This document shows, piece by piece, positions 55,004 through 64,000 of a DNA stretch of 64,000 nucleotides. The position numbers and the translations under genes were made by a program. The notes beneath the pieces are model-generated. The model had not been told where the DNA came from, did no database searches, and saw only the letters and a program-made list of their open reading frames with translations. Numbering within the stretch: position 1 is the first letter of the stretch; every line of letters begins with the position of its first letter. Location: assembly GCA_964371945.1 (NCBI GenBank), contig CAYJPA010000003.1, forward strand, positions 1-64,000. Reading direction: 5' to 3'. This DNA comes from CAYJPA01 sp964371945. Lineage in GTDB: Bacteria > Chloroflexota > Chloroflexia > Thermomicrobiales > UBA6265.

Positions 55004-55588
55004 ATGGAATCCGACGAGCGAGCTGTTCCTTTGCTCCCGCGAGCCCTAATCGACACATCCGTCCTTTACGCCGTCACCCTTTGCGATCTGGTTCTACGTC
55101 TGGCCGAAACCGGTCTCTTTACCGCGATCTGGTCCGAAGACATCATTGGTGAACTGCATCGCAATCTTGAGCTTCGTATTGGCACCGAGCGAGCAACCCG
55201 TCGAATTGAAGCAATGCTAGGAAGTGGTGTTCTTGTCGAAATAGAACAGGCTCAATACTCAGCTCTAGTTTCCTCAATGACCAACCATCCAGGCGATCGA
55301 CATATTCTGGCAGCCGCGGTTGCCGCCAAGGCCTCGATCATTTTGACTCTCAACCGTCGCCACTTTCCAGACGAAGCCGCTCAATCGCTTGGGATCAAGA
55401 TTCAGGTACCTGACGAGTTCTTACTGGAATTTTTGAATTCGGAGCCTGGAATTCTTGCAGACGTGATTAGAAGTCAGGCGAATGCGATGAGGCGGCCACC
55501 TGCTTCTGTCCAGCACGTTCTGGACGCTCTTCTGCTGAGTGCTCCATCCTTCACCGAGGAGGCAAGAAGGCTCGTGAATCGGGAGTAG
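55004..55588 (+). CDS. PIN-domain toxin
   Basis: 194 residues, ATG with AGGAGA 6 bases upstream. Expected PIN acidic positions: ALIDTSVLYAVTL (first Asp), WSEDIIGELHRNLE (Glu) and NHPGDRHILAAAV (Asp). The fourth, usually Asp, is Asn in LTLNRRHFPDEA, as seen in some family members. It is a predicted Mg-dependent RNase, with a C-terminal helical extension (about 145-194). Paired with the upstream antitoxin. Low-GC composition as in its partner. Confidence 0.75.
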   Translation: MESDERAVPLLPRALIDTSVLYAVTLCDLVLRLAETGLFTAIWSEDIIGELHRNLELRIGTERATRRIEAMLGSGVLVEIEQAQYSALVSSMTNHPGDRHILAAAVAAKASIILTLNRRHFPDEAAQSLGIKIQVPDEFLLEFLNSEPGILADVIRSQANAMRRPPASVQHVLDALLLSAPSFTEEARRLVNRE

Positions 55589-55673
55589 CCTCGTAATGTC
55601 CACATTTTGGAGACTAAACCCTTTCGGGACCGCAGAGTGCTGAGAAACGATCTGAACAGCGAGGAATCTGATT

Positions 55674-56747
55674 TTAGCCCGAACGGGAGTCCCAGCGGAA
55701 GAAACGAACGGCGATGAACATGCCGACCAGGAAGGTGGCGAGCAGCACGACCAGATCGGCCCAGATCGTCTCTAGCCCCTTCCCTCTGGTCATCGGCTCC
55801 CTCAGCGCATCGACGAGAAAGCGCAAAGGCAGGATTTTGGTTATCGGCTGCAGCCAGCCCGGAGCTGAGTCGACCGGAAAGAAGACGCCGGACAGAAACA
55901 GCATCGGAAAGGCAATGAGGTTGGCATAGCTGGCGGCTGACTCTACATTTTTCGCGAACCCCGAGATCGCGAATCCGATCGCTAGAAAAGCCAACGACCC
56001 GATCACAACTCCCAGCAAAATGACAAAGACGTTTCCCTTGATGTCGAGACCGAAGACCGCACGAGCCAATGCGACCAGGATCACCGCCTGCGCCACCGCG
56101 ACGATCAGCGTCGTCATGACGCGCGCAAAAACAAAGCTCGTCAACGGGAAGGGCGTCACCTTGATTCGTCGCAGAATTCCCCGCTCACGGTAGATAACGA
56201 ACGCCGTCGACAGACCGATCACGCCAGAATTCATCAGTGCCATCGCGAGGATTCCAGGAACAAAGAAGTCGATGTAGATGATATTCGTCGCGCTTACCGG
56301 TTGCTCGACGATGTCGACCGGGCTCTCGCCCTGCGCCACGGTAAGCAGGATTTGGCGAACGACGCTGATCGCGATGTTCGAGCTCGGCCCCTCGGTCTCG
56401 TCGTAATAAAGCTGAACCGACGGGCGACCGGAGGTCTCGGAATGAGATCCAAATGCGAGCACGATGTCCCGGTCGCCATCCTCGAGTGCCTCGAGCTCCT
56501 TGCTTTCGGTAGCCGTGTCATGCACATCAAATGCGTCGCTGCTGTGCATTGCGTCGACTGTCGCCGCCTTAAATGCCGAATCGGCTCCAACAACCCCGAC
56601 ATCGAAGGTGAGGCTAGTGTCGTCGTTGAACACCGTTCCAAAAATCAAGATGAAGATCGCCGGAAACGCAAGGTTCCAAAAAATCGCCTGCCGGTTGCGG
56701 ATAGTCATTTTGAGATTGGCTTTGATCATCGCGAAGAGCGCGGTCAT
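55674..56747 (-). CDS. ABC-2 type export permease (drug/daunorubicin-like)
   Basis: 357 residues. An N-terminal helix (about 20-40) is followed by a large outer domain (about 40-165) and five helices (about 170-350). SGVIGLSTAFVIYRERGILRRI is the ABC-2 amphipathic element before helix 3, with RRIKVTPFPLTSFVFARVM next to it. It would form a two-gene exporter with the ATPase upstream; daunorubicin/doxorubicin DrrB-type proteins are the nearest described relatives. The substrate is unknown. Confidence 0.83.
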   Translation of the reverse strand: MTALFAMIKANLKMTIRNRQAIFWNLAFPAIFILIFGTVFNDDTSLTFDVGVVGADSAFKAATVDAMHSSDAFDVHDTATESKELEALEDGDRDIVLAFGSHSETSGRPSVQLYYDETEGPSSNIAISVVRQILLTVAQGESPVDIVEQPVSATNIIYIDFFVPGILAMALMNSGVIGLSTAFVIYRERGILRRIKVTPFPLTSFVFARVMTTLIVAVAQAVILVALARAVFGLDIKGNVFVILLGVVIGSLAFLAIGFAISGFAKNVESAASYANLIAFPMLFLSGVFFPVDSAPGWLQPITKILPLRFLVDALREPMTRGKGLETIWADLVVLLATFLVGMFIAVRFFRWDSRSG

Positions 56748-56804
56748 GTTCTACTCCGTAACTCGTTTCGGCTGGATTCGGCGATGCTCGTCAACTGGGC
56801 GATG

Positions 56805-57785
56805 TCAGCCTCTTCGTCGTCTGGGACGACCTCGGTTCGGTTCCGGCTCGGCAGTTCGGCCGTTTTGCTCCTCGTAAGTACGCCCGGTGAGGCTCAGAAA
56901 AACATCTTCGAGCGTCGACTGTCGAGCGCCAAGGTCGGCAAGCGTGACACCCAATCGCCCGGCGAGAGCAAGCAGCCCGACCAGCGTCTGCTGAACATCG
57001 GTGGTTCGAAGCAGGATCGCGCCGTTCTGGTCGCTGCTCGTCGTCACGCCGGTCAGAGAAGCAAGCTCATGCGACGGAAGCGCTCCAGACGTGGCGTGAG
57101 CCTGAATGGTCGCTTGCGATCCCAGGGTTCGGATCAAACCGGCAGGCGTGTCGTTTGCGATTACCTTTCCCCGATCCATCACGGCAACCCTGTCGCAGAG
57201 GATCTCGGCTTCCTCCATATAGTGCGTGGTCAACACGACGGTGGCTCCGGTGGCGCGCACATCCTGAACCGTTTGCCAGAGATCGCGGCGAGCGCCGGGG
57301 TCAAGTCCAGTGGTCGGCTCGTCCAGGAAAACGACCGTCGGCCGGTTAACCAGCGCGAGTGTGATCGAAAGACGTTGCCTCTGCCCGCCGGAGAGCTCTT
57401 CGACCCGCGCCTTGCGTTTGTCCTGCAATCGCACGGTCGCCAGGAGCTCCTCTACTCTGGCCGCGGAACCGTCCACGCCGTACAAACCGGCATAGAGCTG
57501 AATCAATTCCGTTGCGTTCAGATAATCGAACAACGCGGTCGTTTGGAGTTGAACACCGATGATCTTTCGGACTCGATCGCTCTCCGCCACGGCATCGATG
57601 CCTGCAACTCTGATCGAGCCCTCATCGGGCTTGCGAAGCCCTTCGATCATTTCGAGGGTGGTCGTTTTGCCCGCGCCGTTCGGTCCGAGGATGCCAAAGA
57701 TCTCGCCGGTTTCGACGATCAGGTCGACATGATCGACAGCGGCGACCGGGCCGTATCGTTTCACCAAACCAAAAATTTCGATCAT
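56805..57785 (-). CDS. ABC exporter ATP-binding protein (DrrA-like)
   Basis: 326 residues from ATG 57785. The frame is open to 58157, but the extra 124 codons do not look coding, and this ATG precedes MIEIFGLVKRYGPVAAVDHV. Walker A is GILGPNGAGKTTTLE, the signature is LSGGQRQRLSITLAL, Walker B is VVFLDEPTTGLDPGAR and the switch His is TTHYMEEAE. The C-terminal extension is typical of the DrrA drug-export group. The permease starts 57 bases downstream. Confidence 0.88.
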   Translation of the reverse strand: MIEIFGLVKRYGPVAAVDHVDLIVETGEIFGILGPNGAGKTTTLEMIEGLRKPDEGSIRVAGIDAVAESDRVRKIIGVQLQTTALFDYLNATELIQLYAGLYGVDGSAARVEELLATVRLQDKRKARVEELSGGQRQRLSITLALVNRPTVVFLDEPTTGLDPGARRDLWQTVQDVRATGATVVLTTHYMEEAEILCDRVAVMDRGKVIANDTPAGLIRTLGSQATIQAHATSGALPSHELASLTGVTTSSDQNGAILLRTTDVQQTLVGLLALAGRLGVTLADLGARQSTLEDVFLSLTGRTYEEQNGRTAEPEPNRGRPRRRRG

Positions 57786-58212
57786 TGCGCTCGAGTCGTT
57801 CGGGGAAAGGGTGCGATGCGAGCTCAAAGACAAGGTTGTGACTCCGTTGCGGGGCTGCTGACATTCTCGTGCGGTCGCAGGTCTTGGCGAACATCTGCCG
57901 CGGATCACTATACGCCGGGAGTAGCGGCGACAAGCCCATCGACGCCGCATTCCCATGCATGAATTCAGTTTCCAATTCCAGGTTAAATCGGCCGATGAGA
58001 CCTGGAGATACACAATTCTACGTATCGACGCATGGAGTTCCCAATCGCAAATACGCTGAATTTCCCATGACGACGACGATGCGGCGGGAGAAGATGAAGG
58101 CAGCGAAGATCGACTTCTCGCCTCGCCCAGTTCGAAAGGAGGAATGATCAACAACACACGAGCTAATTGAATCTAATCGAGTTGGATCGAATCATTAATT
58201 GAGGAGTTGAGC
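57786..58212. other. Intergenic region
   Basis: About 425 bases between the divergent ABC exporter and MMPL genes. It should hold both promoters. GAGGAG at 58201 is the MMPL ribosome binding site. A short frame beginning near 58067 has no ribosome binding site or coding character. I see no gene. Confidence 0.4.
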
Positions 58213-60480
58213 GTGAAATCAGTGTTCTCCACCGCGGGTTTGGCGCGGATATCGGCGCACCACCCGTGGAAAGTCTTGGCATTCTGGTTCGTATTGTTGA
58301 TTCTGGCGACCGTATCCGCGCCTTCGCTTGGCGACGCACTCACCACGGAATCGAAGTTCACGAATCGTCCGGACTCCATTGTCGCTGACGAGCTCTTAGA
58401 GAGCCGGCTTCGCGGCGAAAAACCGATGACCGAAACGATCGTCATCCGATCCGAAACGGCGACAGTCGACGACGCGGAGTTCCGTGCGACCGTTGACAGC
58501 GTTATGACCGAACTGAATTCTCTTTCTGGGGTCGTCGCGTCGGCGGAGAGCTACTACGGAACAGGGTCCGAGGAGCTCGTTTCAAAGGATCGCCAGACGA
58601 CCATCATTCCGGTGACCCTGGTGGGGGATCTGGACGAAGCCACCGAGCATGTTGAAACCCTAATCGCATCGCTCGATAAGACCGCTACCGACGGCTTCCA
58701 GGTTCTCACGGTTGGGGATGCCAGTCTCAACTTCGAGCTTTCCGAGATCGCGGAAGAAGATATGGCGGCAGGCGAGCAGATCGGAATCCCGGTCGCGATC
58801 ATCATCCTGGTCGTCGTGCTCGGTGCTCTGATCGCCGCGGGCCTTCCAATCGTGATCGGTCTGATCTCGGTCTTCATCGCGGTGGGAATGGCCGCGGTGG
58901 TCGGACGTTTCTGCGATCTCTCATTCTTCATTGTCAACATGATCGGTATGATTGGGTTGGCAGTGGGCATCGACTACTCGCTCTTCGTGATCTCCCGCTA
59001 TCGTGAAGAACGCCGACGAGGCAATGCCAAGCTGCTGGCGATCGAAATCGCCGGCGGAACCGCGAGCAAAGCCGTGCTCTTCTCGGGCGTTACGGTTATC
59101 TTCGCGCTCTCCGGCATGTTCATCGCCCCCGGCACTGTCTTCCGCAGTGTTGGACTCGGCGCGGTGTTGGTCGTGATCGTCGCGATTGCAGCCACCCTGA
59201 TGTTGATGCCGGCGCTGCTCAGCCTGCTGGGCGATCGCCTCGACTGGCCGCGCAAGCGCCAATACGATGAAAAGGCGATTGCCGCCCAGGATCAGCGCGA
59301 CCACGAAACCATCCACGCCGGCTTCTGGGGAACAATCACCCGAGTGGTGATGGCCCGCCCAGTCATCAGCATCCTGCTCGCCGGCGGACTCCTGATCGGA
59401 CTCGCAATCCCGTATCTCGATGTGAAACAGGGCTCAGTTGGCGTCTCCGGGCTCCCCGTTGGCGCGGGAACACGCGCTGCCTATGAGCTTCTGCAACGCG
59501 ACTTCGCCGCGGGAACCGTCGCGCCGGTCGAAATCGTGGTCAACGGACAGGTCAATGATCCCGCGGTCGCGGCAGCAATTGACCACATGGTCGGAATGCT
59601 GCAAACGGATGGATCATTCGGACCGGTAACCGTCATCCCGAATGAAGCGGGCGACCTTGCCCTGATCTCGACGCCGCTGACGTTCGCTCCGGACACCACG
59701 GCCGCTTTCGACACCATCGACCGCCTCCGTGACGAGGTTATCCCAATGGCCTTCGCGTCGACTCCCGCGGAGGTCTGGGTTACCGGCCAGTCGGCCTATG
59801 TCACCGACTTCAACGACGTCACTTCTCGCTTCACACCGCTGGTCTTTGCCTTCGTGCTCGGGCTTAGCTTCCTGCTCCTGCTTGTCGCGTTCCGATCGCT
59901 CGTCGTGCCGGCCAAGGCGATCGTGATGAACCTGCTCTCTGTTGGCGCGGCCTACGGTTCGATCGTGCTCGTCTTCCAAAAGGGCTACGGCGCCGATCTG
60001 CTCGGATTCCAAACGGTGGACGCCATCGAAAGCTGGTTGCCGCTCTTCCTCTTCTGCGTGCTCTTCGGACTGAGCATGGACTACCACGTCTTCCTGCTCA
60101 GCCGGATTAGAGAGCATTACGATCAAACCAAGCGAAACGGCGAATCCGTGGCCGTCGGGCTGCAGGCAACCGCAAAGCTCATCACCGGCGCGGCACTGAT
60201 CATGGTCGCGGTCTTTGGTGGATTCGCGGCGGGCCGCCTGATCTCGTTACAGCAAGTAGGGTTTGGACTCGCGATCGCGGTCTTCCTGGACGCGACCGTG
60301 GTCCGCTCGGTCCTCGTCCCGGCCAGCATGGCGCTCCTGGGTGATCGCAACTGGTATCTCCCGCGCTGGCTGGAATGGCTGCCGAACTTCAATGTCGAGG
60401 GCGTGGCTCACCAGGAACCGGCGATCAAACCGGTCGCGATCCCGGCATTCGGAATCGCCATGACCTCCGGCGACGACTAA
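58213..60480 (+). CDS. MMPL/RND-family membrane permease, paralogue
   Basis: 755 residues from GTG 58213, which is 6 bases after GAGGAG; a TTG at 58207 is open. The two-fold RND plan matches the gene at 17302-19527, including GLAVGIDYSLFVISRYREER in the first half and LFGLSMDYHVFLLSRIREHY in the second. The outer loops (about 40-180 and 415-530) differ more. Likely an exporter of lipids or drugs. It is convergent with the DinB gene, with a hairpin between. Confidence 0.9.
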   Translation: MKSVFSTAGLARISAHHPWKVLAFWFVLLILATVSAPSLGDALTTESKFTNRPDSIVADELLESRLRGEKPMTETIVIRSETATVDDAEFRATVDSVMTELNSLSGVVASAESYYGTGSEELVSKDRQTTIIPVTLVGDLDEATEHVETLIASLDKTATDGFQVLTVGDASLNFELSEIAEEDMAAGEQIGIPVAIIILVVVLGALIAAGLPIVIGLISVFIAVGMAAVVGRFCDLSFFIVNMIGMIGLAVGIDYSLFVISRYREERRRGNAKLLAIEIAGGTASKAVLFSGVTVIFALSGMFIAPGTVFRSVGLGAVLVVIVAIAATLMLMPALLSLLGDRLDWPRKRQYDEKAIAAQDQRDHETIHAGFWGTITRVVMARPVISILLAGGLLIGLAIPYLDVKQGSVGVSGLPVGAGTRAAYELLQRDFAAGTVAPVEIVVNGQVNDPAVAAAIDHMVGMLQTDGSFGPVTVIPNEAGDLALISTPLTFAPDTTAAFDTIDRLRDEVIPMAFASTPAEVWVTGQSAYVTDFNDVTSRFTPLVFAFVLGLSFLLLLVAFRSLVVPAKAIVMNLLSVGAAYGSIVLVFQKGYGADLLGFQTVDAIESWLPLFLFCVLFGLSMDYHVFLLSRIREHYDQTKRNGESVAVGLQATAKLITGAALIMVAVFGGFAAGRLISLQQVGFGLAIAVFLDATVVRSVLVPASMALLGDRNWYLPRWLEWLPNFNVEGVAHQEPAIKPVAIPAFGIAMTSGDD

Positions 60481-60503
60481 CGTACGAATCTACGTTGACC
60501 GAA

Positions 60504-60533
60504 ACGGCGGCGGGGAATGATCCCTGCCGCCGT
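60504..60533. terminator. Bidirectional terminator-like hairpin
   Basis: A 13-position stem with one mismatch (60504-60516 with 60521-60533, ACGGCGGC core) and a 4-base loop lies between the convergent MMPL and DinB genes. No clear T tract. Confidence 0.6.
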
Positions 60534-60542
60534 CCTAGCTTG

Positions 60543-61067
60543 CTAAAAGGGGTATCCCTGGGCGCCTTGCATCCCTTTGATGCAGGAGATTTCGCCACTG
60601 TGAGCCACGGCGTTCGCCATGAGTTGATTGAGCACGTAGCCGAGGGCGAAGGACCCCGGCCATCCAACCGAGGTGAAGTCGTACTCTTTTGCAAGGTCGC
60701 CCGGGGTGAGTCCAGCGAGAAATGAATCAGTCGACGCGTAGACGGCCCGCGCATACGACTTGAGTGCCGGAAGGTCCACCACGACCATGCGCGCCCAATC
60801 GGTCCAATCGCCGAGAGGTGGCCCCTCGCTGAAGCCGCTCTTGCCCTGCCATTCACTCATAAAGAGCGGAGCTCTGCCGGAAATCACATGGTTGAGAAAG
60901 AAGTCTTCCGCGATCAGGTGGTGGACATAGTGGGCACCCGCGGGCACAACTCGACCTGGCGGTTGCCAGGCCGCATGCTCGGGAGTCATGTCTGCCACGG
61001 TCCCTTCCAGCCACTCGTGATTGTTTGCGAAAATGGCTCGATAGAGTTCGATGGTCGGTTCAGCCAT
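60543..61067 (-). CDS. DinB-family putative metalloenzyme
   Basis: 174 residues from ATG 61067, with GGAGGAG upstream (the frame is open to 61082). The DinB four-helix fold is shown by YVHHLIAEDFFLNHVI, which supplies metal-binding His, and by NAVAHSGEISCIKG near the C-terminus with the third His. Family members are thiol- or maleylpyruvate-transferase relatives and often stress-induced; no partner gene gives the substrate. Confidence 0.8.
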   Translation of the reverse strand: MAEPTIELYRAIFANNHEWLEGTVADMTPEHAAWQPPGRVVPAGAHYVHHLIAEDFFLNHVISGRAPLFMSEWQGKSGFSEGPPLGDWTDWARMVVVDLPALKSYARAVYASTDSFLAGLTPGDLAKEYDFTSVGWPGSFALGYVLNQLMANAVAHSGEISCIKGMQGAQGYPF

Positions 61068-61577
61068 AACTATCTCCTCCACTGCTGCGACAGTTCAGTC
61101 GAAACGATTCGCGGCTCATGCCTGGAATGCTTTCGCCCGGTCGCACAGAAAGTACGAACTTTCCGCGCAGAAGGATCATCCTGTACGTACTCCGCATCGC
61201 GCCCCATCGGCGAGAATTCGCTTTGTGTTGCTGAATAACGGTAAACATACTGGTTTATCCCCACAAAATACGATCGCGGTTTCATTGATCGATGTTCATT
61301 TAGGCCATGTTTTCCGTGGGGGCAGACCGCCGTGTCTGTCCTTGCTCAATGCAGAGCACATCCATTCTGAGCGCGCGCTCGATGCATTTCTATCGCTAAT
61401 CGACCTGATCCAATGCCCTCGTTCAACACTGTCCGTACATCAGTCAGACCAATGGCGCAGGACTCCGAACAGGAGCCTCGCATGACCCGCGGCCCATGTG
61501 CCTTTACCTTAGTCCTACCTAAACTAGGCGAACGGCCACCCCGACCCCCCGGCAAACTGCTTCGTCAGTAAGGGCAA
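61068..61577. other. Intergenic region
   Basis: About 510 bases with no supported gene. A 144-codon plus-strand frame (61051-61485) overlaps the DinB start and has an Arg/Ser/His-rich composition with no ribosome binding site. The region must hold the promoters of DinB and the beta-helix gene. Confidence 0.4.
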
Positions 61578-63854
61578 ATGATGCGATTGGAAATCAAATT
61601 CCGCGGTGTCTCGCCGGTCGTGGTCGCGCTTCTCTTCGGCACGATGATCCTTGCGCCCGGAGTCGTTCCTTTTCACCGAAGTGGACACACAGCGCAGGCG
61701 GCGGCCCGAACTCTGTACGTCGACCCTTCGGGGTCCGACACCACCGGATCAGGCGCCCCGTCCAAACCGTGGAAAACAATCGGAAAAGCAGTCGCTGAGG
61801 TTGTCGCGGGCGATCTCGTACTGATCAACCCTGGCACGTACTCAGAAACCATCACCATCGAAGAGGTGCACGGCACATCCAGCTCGCCCATCGTTTTCAA
61901 AGCCAACGGCGCCGGCATGGAGATCAACGGCTCCGCCAGCTCACGCGACGCCGTCTTCGTAACCTACTCGAGTCACGTTGAACTGGAGGGCTGGACCGTC
62001 CGCGATGCGCCGCGAGCCGGACTCCGTATCGACGCTTCCGACCACATCACCGTCAGAGACGGCACGTTCAAGAACAATGGACGCTGGGGAATCTTCACCG
62101 GCTTCAGCGACGATTTGTTGATCGAGTACAACGAGGCGTACGGTTCTGTGCTCGAGCATGGGATCTACCACAGCAACAGCGGCGACCGTCCCATCATTCG
62201 CGGCAACGTCATCCACGACAATCACGCCGCCGGACTCCACATGAACGCCGACGAATCGCAAGGCGGAGACGGCATCATCTCGGGTGCATTGGTTGAAAAC
62301 AACATCATCTACAACAACGGCGTTGGCGGCGGCGCTGCGATCAACTTGGACGGGATCATCAACTCGATCGTTCGGAATAATTTGCTCTACAACAATCACG
62401 CCAGTGGAATTGCGATCTTCCAGCAAGACGGCGCGGTCTGCTCGCAAAACGACCAAATTCTGAACAACACCATCATCATGGCCTCGGACAGTCGATGGGC
62501 GATCACAATTCCGGGTTCCAACTGCATTAACAACAAGCTCTTCAACAACATTCTCTACACAGGCCATTCATACCGGGGCAGCATCTCGCTCGGCACCTGG
62601 CCGATCAGCGGGCTCCAGAGCGACTACAACGTCGTCATGGACCGCTTCACCGCGAACGACGGCGACAGCCGGCTGACGCTTCCACAATGGCAGGCGCTCG
62701 GAAACGACACCCACTCGAGGATTTCAACTCCTTCTGAACTCTTCGTCTCTTCCGGATCGGATTTCCATCTCAAGTCGGGCAGTCCAGCGATCGATGCCGG
62801 CCGCACCCTGGCGAACGTAACCTCGGACCTCGATGGCAATAGCCGGCCGCGTGGGAACGCCTACGATGTGGGCGCGTACGAAAGTGGAGCCGCCGCATCG
62901 ACTCCCACATCGACATTGACCGCCACCAACACGGCCACGCGAACTCCAACCGCCACGATGACCTCTACCAAAACCGCAACCGCCATCTCGACAACAACCC
63001 TAACGCAAACGGCTTCACCAATCCCAAGTGCATCGAGCACCGGAACATTGACGCCTACGGCAACGCCGACCCCGACCAAGACTCCATCTCCGGCGAGCAC
63101 GGCAACCGCAACAGCGACTCATACGCGGACGTCGACCTCAACTCCGACAAACACGCCTTCGAAAACAGCCACAAAGACTCCGGCGCCGGTCGTCAAGCCC
63201 TCCTGTTCATTGAGCGACTCGAGTGCACGGGTTGGAACAAAGATCGTCGTCTCATGCAAGGGATTCCTCCCATCTGAGGCAGTCGAGCTCTTTTGGGACT
63301 CCACGAACGGGAAACAGCTTGCCGAGGGCATAGCGAACAAAGGCAAGATCGAGTTCACCATCGCAGTGCCTGATTCGAAGCGAGGCAGTCACAAGCTCAT
63401 CGCTCGCGGCGATTCCAGTGGGAAACAGGTCTCGAAATCGTTCGCGGTTGAATCCCGGGTCGCGCTTTCCCCAAGCTCGGGCAGCGGCGGCGTCAAGGTC
63501 GCAGTCAAGCTAACCGGCTTTCGTTCAGGCGAGATCGTGACTCTCAGATGGTATGTCTCGGGAAGCACCACGCGAATGGTACGCAGCTCGATCACAGCCG
63601 GCGCCAATGGAAGCGTCGCCACCTCATTCACCGTTCCTTCAGAGGAGTCAAGCGGGGCTCACAAAGTTGAAGCCCGTGGAAATTCCGGCAGCCGCGCCTC
63701 CGCGACGTTCACCGTCAAACCAGTCAAAACCGCGACCATCGAGGAATCGACGTCAATCCCAACCCCCGAACCAACCCAAACATCAACTCCAATCGCGGAA
63801 GAAACAGCAATTCCCGATCCCGAAAACTCCGACCCCGAAACACCGCAACCCTGA
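61578..63854 (+). CDS. Secreted right-handed beta-helix protein with Thr-rich linker and Ig-like C-terminus
   Basis: 758 residues. A signal region (about 8-42, ending TAQAAAR) precedes a DUF1565-like start (YVDPSGSDTTGSGAPSKPWKT) and parallel beta-helix coils to about residue 440, with repeated N-N stretches (ENNIIYNNGVGGG, RNNLLYNNHASGIA). A Thr/Ala/Ser/Pro linker (about 440-545) of alternating residues follows, then two Ig-like units (about 545-720) and a Pro/Thr/Glu tail. The first part could be a polysaccharide lyase or a carbohydrate-binding coil; no catalytic residues are assured. The linker suggests O-glycosylation. Confidence 0.8.
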   Translation: MMRLEIKFRGVSPVVVALLFGTMILAPGVVPFHRSGHTAQAAARTLYVDPSGSDTTGSGAPSKPWKTIGKAVAEVVAGDLVLINPGTYSETITIEEVHGTSSSPIVFKANGAGMEINGSASSRDAVFVTYSSHVELEGWTVRDAPRAGLRIDASDHITVRDGTFKNNGRWGIFTGFSDDLLIEYNEAYGSVLEHGIYHSNSGDRPIIRGNVIHDNHAAGLHMNADESQGGDGIISGALVENNIIYNNGVGGGAAINLDGIINSIVRNNLLYNNHASGIAIFQQDGAVCSQNDQILNNTIIMASDSRWAITIPGSNCINNKLFNNILYTGHSYRGSISLGTWPISGLQSDYNVVMDRFTANDGDSRLTLPQWQALGNDTHSRISTPSELFVSSGSDFHLKSGSPAIDAGRTLANVTSDLDGNSRPRGNAYDVGAYESGAAASTPTSTLTATNTATRTPTATMTSTKTATAISTTTLTQTASPIPSASSTGTLTPTATPTPTKTPSPASTATATATHTRTSTSTPTNTPSKTATKTPAPVVKPSCSLSDSSARVGTKIVVSCKGFLPSEAVELFWDSTNGKQLAEGIANKGKIEFTIAVPDSKRGSHKLIARGDSSGKQVSKSFAVESRVALSPSSGSGGVKVAVKLTGFRSGEIVTLRWYVSGSTTRMVRSSITAGANGSVATSFTVPSEESSGAHKVEARGNSGSRASATFTVKPVKTATIEESTSIPTPEPTQTSTPIAEETAIPDPENSDPETPQP

Positions 63855-64000
63855 CCCCGTCGTACCCCTCAACCCAAGACTCATCGCGAGCGGCGCCCCA
63901 CGATTCGTAGCGGCACATGGCATGTGCCTGGTTCCAGCCACTGGATCACTCAACATTGAACCGGGTTTCTACATCCAGGCAACCCGAGCCCGCTGCAACT

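Noticed and set aside
56301..57962. 553-codon plus-strand frame
   Set aside because: Lies opposite both ABC exporter genes, which have full motifs; composition is not protein-like.
61051..61485. 144-codon plus-strand frame in a gap
   Set aside because: Overlaps the DinB start, no ribosome binding site, Ser/Arg/His-rich.
1..64000. tRNA or rRNA genes
   Set aside because: No T-loop (GGTTCGAATCC type) or cloverleaf found by eye on either strand; a tRNA scan would settle this.

Overview
The window looks like a chromosomal segment of a high-GC bacterium, most likely a Chloroflexota member close to the Thermomicrobia. That is an inference from the mix of genes: secreted proteins with Ala/Thr/Pro-rich stretches after the signal, an AfsR-like ATPase fused to a LuxR helix-turn-helix, two MMPL permeases, Tat-exported small proteins, DUF305 and cupredoxin proteins, and YtcJ-type and hydantoinase enzymes. 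No rRNA, tRNA, CRISPR array, insertion sequence or prophage was seen.

Layout. 1-9 kb: a broken HD-GYP gene cut by the window edge, a small Tat-exported protein, a Gfo/Idh/MocA dehydrogenase, a membrane protein, a HAD hydrolase, a large LuxR-type regulator and an Atg22-like MFS carrier. 9-11.4 kb: a minus-strand unit of a membrane-anchored protein, a secreted cupin-like protein and a 21-residue hydrophobic peptide ending at a clear terminator. 11.6-15.8 kb: a lower-GC island with an AbiEi/nucleotidyltransferase pair, a PLP decarboxylase and a PIN toxin with its antitoxin. 15.8-27 kb: transport and catabolism (Fsr-like MFS, MMPL, amidohydrolase, a broken esterase, DUF3806, FAD oxidoreductase, and a ribokinase/sugar-isomerase pair).

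27-34 kb is a metal (copper) region: a small YHS protein and a partner gene, then csoR divergent from a copper ATPase, followed by a CopZ-like chaperone and a double-DUF305 protein. Three copies of an ATACC-N7-GGTAT palindrome lie between csoR and copA. The ATPase is unusual: it carries a ninth transmembrane helix followed by a complete type-1-copper cupredoxin domain, which should sit outside the membrane where Cu(I) leaves.

34-64 kb: a secreted repeat protein, a HepT/MntA toxin-antitoxin locus with a second MntA copy, an S9-like peptidase, hydantoinase A/B, a nitroreductase, a 1500-residue membrane diguanylate cyclase with six GAF domains, a run of secreted proteins (AOC-barrel, two NTF2-plus-cupredoxin proteins, an orphan peptide-binding protein), a second PIN module, a daunorubicin-type ABC exporter, a second MMPL permease, DinB, and a secreted beta-helix protein.

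Several genes are interrupted by single-base indels, most of them in short homopolymers (near 48, 612, 22180, 22266, 27345 and 35042). They may be pseudogenes, but the pattern also fits residual errors of a long-read assembly.
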